From positions 248,001 to 312,000 of the forward strand of contig JAUCDD010000018.1 in assembly GCA_034675505.1 (NCBI GenBank): a DNA stretch of 64,000 nucleotides, read 5' to 3'. Source of the DNA: Melaminivora sp034675505 (GTDB taxonomy: Bacteria > Pseudomonadota > Gammaproteobacteria > Burkholderiales > Burkholderiaceae_C). Below are positions 57,357 to 64,000 of this stretch, one piece after another. The notes below the pieces were generated by a model. The model was not told the DNA's origin, did not search any database, and saw only the letters and a program-made list of their open reading frames with translations. A program made the translations under genes and the position numbers. The first letter of the stretch is position 1. Each line of letters starts with the position of its first letter.

Positions 57357-58508
57357 CTACAGGCGCTGCAAGCGCTCCAGCGCCGTGCGCAGCGTTTCGT
57401 CACGCTTGGCAAAGCACAGGCGTATCACCCGCTGCTCGAAGCCATCGCCGTAGAAGGCCGACACCGGAATGCCGGCCACGCCGATCTCGCGGATCAGCCA
57501 TTCGCAGAAAGCGCGCTCGGGCAGGTCGCTCACGGCCGAGTAGTCCACGCACTGGAAGTAGCTGCCGCTGCTGGGCAGCAGCTTCAGGCGCGTGCCCGAC
57601 AGGCCCTCGCGGAACAGGTCGCGCTTGCCCTGGTAGAAGGCGGCCAGGCCCAGGTAGTGCGCGCTGTCCTGCAGGTATTCGGCCAGGCCGTGCTGCATGG
57701 GGGTGTTGACGGTGAACACGTTGAACTGGTGCACCTTGCGGAACTCCGCCGTGAGCGGCGCAGGCGCGGCCACGGTGCCGACCTTCCAGCCGGTGACGTG
57801 GAAGGTCTTGCCGAAGCTGGAGACGATGAAGGCGCGCTCGGCCAGGCCGGCAAAGCGCGCTGCGCTCTGGTGCTGCTGGCCGCCATAGACCATGTGCTCA
57901 TAGACCTCGTCGCTGATCAGCAGCACGTTGGTCGGCGCGAGCAGCGCTTCGAGCTGGCGCATCTCGGCTGCGCTCCAGACGCTGGCGCTGGGGTTGTGCG
58001 GCGTGTTCAGGATCAACAGGCGCGTGCGCGGCGTGAGCGCCGCGGCGATGCGCCCGAAGTCCGGCGCAAAGCTGCCGGGCGTGAGCGGCACGCGCACCGC
58101 GATGCCGCCGGCCAGCTCGATGTTGGGCACATAGCTGTCATAGCAGGGCTCCAGCACGATGACCTCGTCGCCCGGCTGCACGCAGGCCAGGATGGCGGTG
58201 AGGATGGCCTGCGTGGCGCCGGCGGTGATGGTGATCTCGCGCTCCGGGTCGTAGCGCCGGCCGTGCAGGGCCTCGATCGTGCCGGCCACGGCCGCGCGCA
58301 GCGCCGGCACGCCGGGCATGGGCGGGTATTGGTTGTGGCCGGCCTGCATGGCGCGGCAGACGGCATCCACCAGCGCCGGGTCGCAGGCGAAGTCGGGAAA
58401 GCCCTGGCCCAGGTTCACCGCGCCGTGCTCGGCCGCGAGCTGCGACATGACGGTGAAGATGGTCGTGCCCACCGTGGGCAGGCGGCTGGGGAAGCTCGGC
58501 GTGGTCAT
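57357..58508 (-). CDS. Methionine aminotransferase-like PLP enzyme (YbdL type)
   Basis: This fold-type I class I/II aminotransferase of 383 residues has its PLP lysine at K234 in SSFGKTFHVTGWKVG. The ring-binding Asp200 and Tyr203 are in ISDEVYEHMV, and the NTPHNPSA motif is intact. Sequence style (VNLGQGFPDFACD, QYPPMPGVPALR) matches YbdL, which prefers methionine and acts in the methionine salvage cycle or aromatic amino acid transamination. The upstream gene is a CysB-type sulfur regulator, which fits a sulfur-amino-acid role. The substrate is inferred. Confidence 0.88.
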   Translation of the reverse strand: MTTPSFPSRLPTVGTTIFTVMSQLAAEHGAVNLGQGFPDFACDPALVDAVCRAMQAGHNQYPPMPGVPALRAAVAGTIEALHGRRYDPEREITITAGATQAILTAILACVQPGDEVIVLEPCYDSYVPNIELAGGIAVRVPLTPGSFAPDFGRIAAALTPRTRLLILNTPHNPSASVWSAAEMRQLEALLAPTNVLLISDEVYEHMVYGGQQHQSAARFAGLAERAFIVSSFGKTFHVTGWKVGTVAAPAPLTAEFRKVHQFNVFTVNTPMQHGLAEYLQDSAHYLGLAAFYQGKRDLFREGLSGTRLKLLPSSGSYFQCVDYSAVSDLPERAFCEWLIREIGVAGIPVSAFYGDGFEQRVIRLCFAKRDETLRTALERLQRL

Positions 58509-58523
58509 CGGGTCGGCGCGGGG

Positions 58524-59465
58524 TCAGAGTTCGTAGTCGTTCACGTGGCCGGTCATGGCGCGTGCAATCAGGTCGCGGCTCAGGCGGTCGCTGAGCAATT
58601 CGGCAAAGCGATAGACGAAGTTGCGCAGGTAGGCGCCGCGCTTGAAGGCCACGCGCGCCACGCTCTGGCCGAACAGGTGGCCCATGGGGCGCACCACCAG
58701 GTCGGTCTGCGGGTCGTCGCGCATGGCCATCTCGGCCACGATGCCTATCCCCAGGCCCAGGCGCACGTAGGTCTTGATCACGTCGGAGTCGATCGCCTCC
58801 AGCACCACGCGCGGCTGCAGCTTGCGGGCGGCAAACGCCTGGTCGATCTTGGCGCGCCCGGTGAACGAGGGGTGGTAGGTGATGAGCGACTCGTGCGCCA
58901 GGTCGTCCAGGCCCACGCGCTCCTTCTTGGCCAGCGGATGGGCGGCGGGAATGACCAGCACGTGCTGCCACTCGTAGCAGGGCAGCGTCACCAGGTCCGG
59001 GTAGGCGGCCAGCGATTCGGTGGCCATGCCGATCTCGGCCACCTCGTCCAGCACCATGCGCGCCACCTCGTGCGGCGTGGCCTGGTGCAGGCTGATGTGG
59101 ACCTTGGGGTACTGCTCGCGCAGCTTGGCCACCGGCAGGGGCAGCACGTAGCGCGCCTGCGTGTGGGTGGTGGCGATCGACAGCGTGCCGCTGTCTTGCT
59201 GGCTGTATTGCTCGCCGATGCGCTTGAGGTTGCCGACCTCGCGCATGATCAGCTCAATGCTCTTGAGCACATGCAGCCCCGGCTCGGTGACCCGCTTCAG
59301 GCGCTTGCCATGGCGCGCGAAGATGTCCACGCCCAGCTCGTCTTCCAGCTCGATGATGGCCTTGGAAACACCGGGTTGCGAGGTGTGCAGCGCTTTCGCG
59401 GCTTCGGTCAGATTCAGGTTGCGGCGCGCGGCTTCCTGGACGAAGCGGAACTGGTGCAGGTTCAT
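58524..59465 (-). CDS. cysB: LysR-family regulator of sulfur assimilation (CysB-type)
   Basis: This 313-residue regulator senses sulfur starvation through acetylserine and activates cysteine synthesis genes. The helix-turn-helix is RRNLNLTEAAKALHTSQPGVSKAIIELEDELG (residues about 14-46). The conserved TTHTQARYVLP and STPHEVARM-like effector motifs mark CysB/Cbl. The start MNLHQFRFVQEAARRNLNLTEAAKAL is the family start. It follows cbiX on the same strand with 35 bp between. Its leader is AT-rich and may hold the self-binding site. Confidence 0.93.
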   Translation of the reverse strand: MNLHQFRFVQEAARRNLNLTEAAKALHTSQPGVSKAIIELEDELGVDIFARHGKRLKRVTEPGLHVLKSIELIMREVGNLKRIGEQYSQQDSGTLSIATTHTQARYVLPLPVAKLREQYPKVHISLHQATPHEVARMVLDEVAEIGMATESLAAYPDLVTLPCYEWQHVLVIPAAHPLAKKERVGLDDLAHESLITYHPSFTGRAKIDQAFAARKLQPRVVLEAIDSDVIKTYVRLGLGIGIVAEMAMRDDPQTDLVVRPMGHLFGQSVARVAFKRGAYLRNFVYRFAELLSDRLSRDLIARAMTGHVNDYEL

Positions 59466-59500
59466 ATCTTATAAATTATAAAGAACCAGATAATTATGCA
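59466..59500 (-). promoter_or_regulatory. AT-rich leader of cysB
   Basis: This 35-bp stretch between cbiX and cysB contains TTATAAATTATAAAG and ATAATTATG, unlike the GC-rich surroundings. CysB sites are AT-rich and imprecise, so a self-regulation site is plausible but not shown. Confidence 0.4.
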
Positions 59501-59881
59501 TCAATCGTCTATTGAAGCCGCGTCCGCAGCGATTTGCGCCATCAACGCCAGCAGGCGCGCATCGTCACCGATGTGCGGCGCCAGCGCCAGGCCCAGCTGT
59601 GGGTGGGCGCGGGCCAGGGCCTGCACGGTCTGGGGCAGGTCGTCGCGCACATGGCGGCCAGCGCCCAGGAACAGGGGTACGACGGCCACGCGCGCCACCG
59701 CCAGCGCGGCAAGTTCCTGCACCACCTGCTCCAGCGTGGGCGGGCACAGCTCCAGGTAGGCGCAGCGCACCTGCAGCTGCGGCTGCTGGCGGTGCAGCAG
59801 CTGCTGCACGGCCTCGATGGGGCGGCGCCACAGCGGGTCGCGCGAGCCGTGGGCCAGCAGGATGAGGGCGCGGTCGGGCAT
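59501..59881 (-). CDS. cbiX: Sirohydrochlorin chelatase (CbiX-type)
   Basis: This short class II chelatase of 126 residues inserts iron or cobalt into sirohydrochlorin. Features are the N-terminal LILLAHGSRDPLWRRPI with the metal-binding His and the later VAVVPLFLGAGRHVRDDLP carrying the second His. It lies beside a CysB-type regulator, so it probably serves siroheme synthesis for sulfite reductase. The upstream lptG stop lies seven bases away. Confidence 0.9.
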   Translation of the reverse strand: MPDRALILLAHGSRDPLWRRPIEAVQQLLHRQQPQLQVRCAYLELCPPTLEQVVQELAALAVARVAVVPLFLGAGRHVRDDLPQTVQALARAHPQLGLALAPHIGDDARLLALMAQIAADAASIDD

Positions 59882-59888
59882 GGCGCGC

Positions 59889-60999
59889 TCAACGCCTGAG
59901 CACCAGCCAGCCGAAGGCCGCCAGCGACAGCGCGGTGTAGATCAGCCCCGGCGCGGCGGCGGTCAGCCAGGGCGACCAGTTCTGCAGGTTGCCCGCGAAG
60001 CCGAAGACGTTGTTCAGCAGGAAGAAGCTGATGCCGGCCATGACGCCGCCGAACACGTGCCCGGCGATGCCGCCGGAGCGAAAGTGCAGGTAGGCGAAGG
60101 GCAGCGACAGCACCACCATCACCAGGCAGCTCAAGGGGTAGAAGACCTTGCGCCAAAACTCGATTTCGTAGCGCTGCGCTGCCTGGCCGTTGGCCTGCAG
60201 GTGGCGTATGTAGCCAAACAGCTCGATGGTGGGCATCTTGTCGGGCTTGAGCACCGCTGCCGACACCATGCCGGCGCTGATGCCGGTGGGCCACAGCAGT
60301 TGCGGCTCGGCGGTGCGCACCACCCGCGCCTGGTCGCTGTCGGCGTGCTCGAACACGCTGCGCCGCACCTGGCGCAGCAGCCAGGCGCCGCCGGCGGGGG
60401 CGAATTCCCCCTGCTCGGCCACCAGCGTGGACAGGACGCGGCCTTGCGCGTCGAATTCGAACACCCGGATGTCGCGCATGCCGCCGTCGGTGCCCAGGGC
60501 GCGCACGTTGATGGCGCGCGAATGGCCGCCCTGGCGCTCCTTCAGCCAGGCGCCGGTGGCGCCGGTGCTGAGCTGGCCCACGTGCCGCGCACCCACCAGC
60601 TGGGCGGCGCGGTCGCTGGCCGGCGCGATGTAGTCCCCGATGGCGAACGTCAGCACCACGAAGGCGCTGCCCAGCAGCAGCAGCGTGCCCAGGGCCCGGC
60701 CCGGCCCCAGGCCGCTGGTGCGCATGATGGTGAATTCGGAATTCTGGGCCAGCCGCGCCATCACGAAGATGGTGCCGATCAGCACCGTGATGGGCAGCAG
60801 CTCGTACAGGTGCTGGGGCAGGCTCAGGGTGACGTACAGCAGCGCCTGGGCCGAGCTGGTAGCCCCCCGGGCCGCCGCGCCCCACCCAGCGCAGCTCATC
60901 GACCAGGTCAAAGAAGAAGAACAGCGCCAGGAAGGCCAGCGTGACCAGGCCGACGCTGGTGGCGACCTCGCGGAAGATGAAGCGGCGCAGGGTTTTCAT
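59889..60999 (-). CDS. lptG: LPS export permease LptG, frame broken at about 60850
   Basis: This inner-membrane subunit of the LptB2FG exporter pulls lipopolysaccharide out of the membrane; it is essential in most Gram-negative bacteria. The gene starts MKTLRRFIFREVATSVGLVTLAFLALFFFFDLVDEL. The rest, in another frame, continues QALLYVTLSLPQHLYELLPITVLIGTIFVMARLAQNSEFTIMRTSGL and ends with three helices (SCLVMVVLSLPFAYLHFRSGGIAGHVFGGVMAGISFF). Removing one C near 60850 restores GGYQLGQALLYV. The essential nature argues for a sequence error. lptF lies directly upstream. Confidence 0.88.
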
Positions 61000-62092
61000 G
61001 GCCGGGCAGGGCGGCGCCAGCAGGGCGCGCGGCGACCATTGGTTGTGGCGCAGCGCCAGCAGCGCCAGCGCCAGCGCCAGCGTGCCGCCGTGCAGCGCTG
61101 CCATGAAGGCGCCCAGGCCGACGCGGCCGCTGCCGATCCAGCTTTGCCCCACCGCCATCAGGTTGTAATAGACGACGAAGGTGAACAGCGCCAGCAGCAT
61201 GCTGGCGCTGCGCCCGGCGCGCGGGTTGACCACCGCCAGCGCCACCCCCAGCACGACGAAATTGAGCACGCCCACCACCAGCCCCAGCCGCCAGCCCAGC
61301 TCGGCGCGGTACGCCGGCAGGGGCAGCGGCGGCGAGCTCCAGCGTGCTGCGGGCCTTGGCCTGGGTTTCCTCGGCGCTGCCTGCCGAGGCCTTGCCGATC
61401 CGCGTGCCGTACTCGGCAAACTCGCTCAGGCGCAGGCCGGGCTGGCGCAGCAGGGTTTCCAGCCGCTGGCCATGGCTCAGCACCGCGACGCGCTCGCCCT
61501 CGATGATCTGCAGCCGCGCCCCCTGCGCGGAGGTGACGGTCTCGCGATCGGCGTCGGTGGTGGCGATGAAGACGTTGCTGGCCGAGCTGGCGTCCGGCGT
61601 CTCCTTGTCGATGAAGAAAACGCGCGTGCCGTTGGCCGATTCCTGGAACTGCCCCGGTGCGATGCGGTCCACGTCGGCGCGCTGCTCATAGCGCGTGCGC
61701 AGGTCCTGGATCTGCCGGTTGGCCCAGGGCCAGGCCACCAGCGCCAGCGCCCCCACGGCCAGCATCACGGGCCAGGCAAAGCGCAGCAGGGGCGCAAGCA
61801 GGCTGGCCAGGCCCCGGCCGGCCGAGAACCAGATCACCATCTCGCTGTCGCGGTACATGCGCGAGAGCACGCTCACCACGGCCACGAACAGGCTCAGGCT
61901 CAGGATGGTGGACAGCTGCCCCAGCACCGTATAGCCCATGACCAGCAGCACATCGGTAGGCGCGACGTTGCCGCGCGCGGCCAGGCCCAGCGTGCGGATC
62001 AGCATCATGGTCATGACCACGGTGATCAGCACCACCAGCGTCGCGCCGAAGGCGCGGGCCAGCTCCTTGCGGATGGACGAATCGAATAACAT
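60996..62092 (-). CDS. lptF: LPS export permease LptF, frame broken near 61330; end uncertain
   Basis: This is the partner permease of LptG, starting MLFDSSIRKELARAFGATLVVLITVVMTMMLIRTLGLAARGNVAPTDVLLVMGYTVLGQL. The periplasmic beta-jellyroll segment is around RTRYEQRADVDRIAPGQFQESANGTRVFFIDKE. After about residue 255 the frame shifts near 61330 and continues PPLPLPAYRAELGWRLGLVVGVLNFVVLGVALAVV to WIGSGRVGLGAFMAALHGG. That frame has no stop before the lptG start. A stop overlapping the lptG ATG (TGA at 60998-60996) exists only in the third frame, so another indel or an unusual end is present. It is divergent from pepA. Confidence 0.85.
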
Positions 62093-62115
62093 AGTTCGAG
62101 AGGAAACCGTCGATT

Positions 62116-63618
62116 ATGAACTTTGAACTGAAGACGCTGTCGCTGGCCGGGGCCGCGCGGCACAAGTGCGACCTGCTGGCCGTTTTGGTGGCGGCGGACT
62201 TCGCGGCGCAGGCGGACCGACGCCCTCGGCCGCCTGGTTGGCCGCGTGCTGGCGGCAGGCGACCTGGAGCTCAAGCCCGGCAAGCTGCTGCAGCTGTACG
62301 CCCCCGAGGGCATCGCCGCGCGCCAGCTGGCGCTGGTGTGCTGCGGCGACGGCTCGCCGCAGGCGGTGCGCCAGGCAGTGCTGGCGCTGGGGTCGGCGCT
62401 CAAGGCGCCCGCCGTGCGGCGCGCGGCCCTGGTCTTTGCCGCTGCCCCGGCGCCGCAGGCCCTCGGCATCGCGATGCGCGCGGCCGCCGACGCCGCGTAT
62501 GTCTATACCGCCACCCGGGCGCAGCCCCAGGCGCGCCCCCTGGAGGCGCTGACGCTGGGCGTGCCCGGGGCAGCGGCGGCGCGCGGCCAGTTCGACATGG
62601 CGCTGGCAGAGGTCGCGGGCGTGGATTTCGCGCGCGAGTGGGCCAACCGCCCGGCCAACCACGCCACGCCGGCGCTGCTGGCCGACGCCGCCCGGGCGCT
62701 CGCCCGGCGGCCCGGCCTGCGCTGCACCGTGCGCGGCCCCCAGGAAGTGGCCAAGCTGGGCATGGGTGCATTCATGGCGGTGGCGCAGGGCTCGGCCGAG
62801 CCGCTGCGCTTCATCGAATTACGCTACGACGGCGCGCCCAAGGGGCAGGCGCCGGTGGTGCTGGTGGGCAAGGGCATCACCTTCGACACCGGCGGCATCT
62901 CGCTCAAGCCCGCGCCCGAGATGGACGAGATGAAGTTCGACATGGGCGGCGCGGCCAGCGTGCTGGGCGTGTTCCGGGCGCTGGCCGAGTCGCGTCCGGC
63001 CCTGAACGTGGTGGGCCTGATCCCGGCGTGCGAGAACATGCCCGACGGGCGCGCGCTCAAGCCGGGCGACGTGGTCACCAGCATGAGCGGCCAGACCATC
63101 GAGGTGCTCAACACCGATGCGGAGGGGCGGCTGGTGCTGTGCGATGCGCTGACCTATGCCACGCGGTTCAAGCCAGCCGCCATCGTGGACGTGGCCACCC
63201 TCACCGGCGCCTGCGTGATCGCCCTGGGCGGCGTGCGCAGCGGCCTGTTCTGCACGACGACGCCCTGGCCGCCCAGCTGCAGGGCGCAGGCGATTCGGCG
63301 CTCGACCCGGTATGGCGAATGCCCCTGGACGACGAGTACGCCGAGGGCCTGAAGACGAACTTCGCGGATGTGGCCAATGTCGGCGGCCGGCCCGCCGGCG
63401 CCGTGACGGCGGCCAAGTTCCTGCAGCGCTTCGTGGGCAGTACGCCCTGGGCGCACCTGGACATCGCCGGCACGGCCTGGAAGGGCGGGCAGGCCAAGGG
63501 CGCCACCGGCCGCCCCGTGGCGCTGCTGCTGCGCTGGCTGCACGATCGTGCGGCACAGGCCGACGGCGCGCGCGCCGCCGTCGCCGCCGCGCCGCGCAGG
63601 AAACCGGCAGCCGGCTGA
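62116..63618 (+). CDS. pepA: Leucyl aminopeptidase, frame broken at about 62217 and 63254
   Basis: This hexameric M17 aminopeptidase cleaves N-terminal residues and also binds DNA in some bacteria. About 500 residues. N-terminal start MNFELKTLSLAGAARHKCDLLAVLV is in frame 1. Most of the gene (LEALTLGVPGA onward) is in frame 2. The catalytic domain has VGKGITFDTGGISLKPAPEMDEMKFDMGGAASV (metal ligands) and the signature NTDAEGRLVLCDAL. The end (ALAAQLQGAGDSALDPVWRMPLDDEYAEGLKTNFADVANVGGRPAGAVTAAKFL) returns to frame 1. One extra base near 62217 and one missing base near 63254 (TGCACGACGAC for TGCAACGACGAC) explain both. Confidence 0.9.
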   Translation: MNFELKTLSLAGAARHKCDLLAVLVAADFAAQADRRPRPPGWPRAGGRRPGAQARQAAAAVRPRGHRRAPAGAGVLRRRLAAGGAPGSAGAGVGAQGARRAARGPGLCRCPGAAGPRHRDARGRRRRVCLYRHPGAAPGAPPGGADAGRARGSGGARPVRHGAGRGRGRGFRARVGQPPGQPRHAGAAGRRRPGARPAARPALHRARPPGSGQAGHGCIHGGGAGLGRAAALHRITLRRRAQGAGAGGAGGQGHHLRHRRHLAQARARDGRDEVRHGRRGQRAGRVPGAGRVASGPERGGPDPGVREHARRARAQAGRRGHQHERPDHRGAQHRCGGAAGAVRCADLCHAVQASRHRGRGHPHRRLRDRPGRRAQRPVLHDDALAAQLQGAGDSALDPVWRMPLDDEYAEGLKTNFADVANVGGRPAGAVTAAKFLQRFVGSTPWAHLDIAGTAWKGGQAKGATGRPVALLLRWLHDRAAQADGARAAVAAAPRRKPAAG

Positions 63619-63651
63619 ACCGCCTGCCGCGGCGCTGGCTCGCCCACACCC

Positions 63652-64000
63652 ATGCCCGACGTCTCCTTTCATTTCAACGTGCCGCACAAGCTGGCCTACG
63701 CCTGCCGGCTGGCCCGCAAGGCCGTGCGGCAAGGATGCCCGGCTGGCCATCACCGCCAGCGCCGGCCAGCTGGAGCAGCTCGACCGCATGCTGTGGGAGC
63801 TGGACCCGGCCGACTTCGTCGCCCATTGCCTGGACGGCGCTGAACCAGCGGTGCTGGCTGCGTCGCCGGTGCTGCTCACCGCCGATCCACAGGGCTGCCC
63901 CCACCGCGACGTACTGGTCAACCTGGCCCCGCAGCTGCCCGCCGGCTACCACGAGTTCGCCCGCGTGATCGAGATCGTGGGCAACGCCGATGAGGACGAG
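63652..64000 (+). CDS. holC: DNA polymerase III chi subunit, partial and frame broken at about 63733
   Basis: The chi subunit links the clamp loader to SSB during replication. The start MPDVSFHFNVPHKLAYACRLARKAVRQ is typical for betaproteobacterial HolC and lies 33 bp after pepA, the usual order. One extra A in CAAGG at 63730-63734 breaks the frame. Removing it restores DARLAITASAGQLEQLDRMLWELDPADFVAHC and then the reading frame stays open to the window end. The 3' end lies outside, so the product is truncated by the window edge. Confidence 0.85.

Overview
The window is GC-rich chromosomal DNA of a betaproteobacterium, most likely a Comamonadaceae member (Acidovorax / Alicycliphilus / Melaminivora type). 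The evidence is the tmRNA tag ANDERFALAA, the gene orders yebC-purD-hemF-rsfS-rlmH-maf-rng and sucA-sucB-lpd-zapE, a divergent cysB-type regulator next to cbiX, and short dispersed repeats of a kind I associate with this family. The species is inferred, not shown.

Layout. 1-480: ssrA (tmRNA) with promoter and terminator, then about 300 bp without a gene. 0.8-3.05 kb: a YnfA membrane protein, a phage-type recombination pair (YqaJ exonuclease plus ERF annealing protein) and a small acidic protein. 3.06-7 kb: SPFH/NfeD membrane pair and a PLP basic amino acid decarboxylase. 7-11.1 kb: exported ATP-dependent DNA ligase, a LysR regulator divergent from an MFS permease, and an aldo/keto reductase. 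11.1-20.3 kb: fabI, then a yejABEF-type peptide ABC transporter, interrupted between yejA and yejB by a methyltransferase and a convergent solute-binding-protein/diguanylate-cyclase pair. 20.3-22.3 kb: universal stress protein and AI-2E-type permease, overlapping. 22.5-30.1 kb: the 2-oxoglutarate dehydrogenase complex (sucA, sucB, lpd), zapE and a coiled-coil exported protein. 30.2-38.5 kb: PP2C phosphatase, bamD, dnaE, clpS and clpA. 38.5-46.7 kb: oleate hydratase, lytic transglycosylase, exonuclease I, a large permease-GAF fusion and upp. 46.9-55.5 kb: a HerA-like ATPase and the yebC-purD-hemF-rsfS-rlmH-maf-rng run. 55.6-59.9 kb: GST, WYL regulator, aminotransferase, CysB-type regulator and CbiX chelatase. 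59.9-64 kb: lptG, lptF, pepA and the start of holC.

Two things stand out. First, the sequence carries at least eleven frame breaks, each explained by a one- or two-base indel, in genes including purD, lptF, lptG, pepA and holC. They fall in two blocks (9.5-17.5 kb and 48-64 kb), and I think most are sequence or assembly errors. Second, there are two structured repeat families. One is a large palindromic element (31.8-32.0 kb and 53.7-54.0 kb) whose stem sequences differ completely between copies while each copy's arms pair perfectly and a 40-bp loop core is conserved. The other is a short dispersed repeat present at about seven sites, one of them read in frame inside yejF.

I see no CRISPR array, insertion sequence with a transposase, rRNA or tRNA gene.
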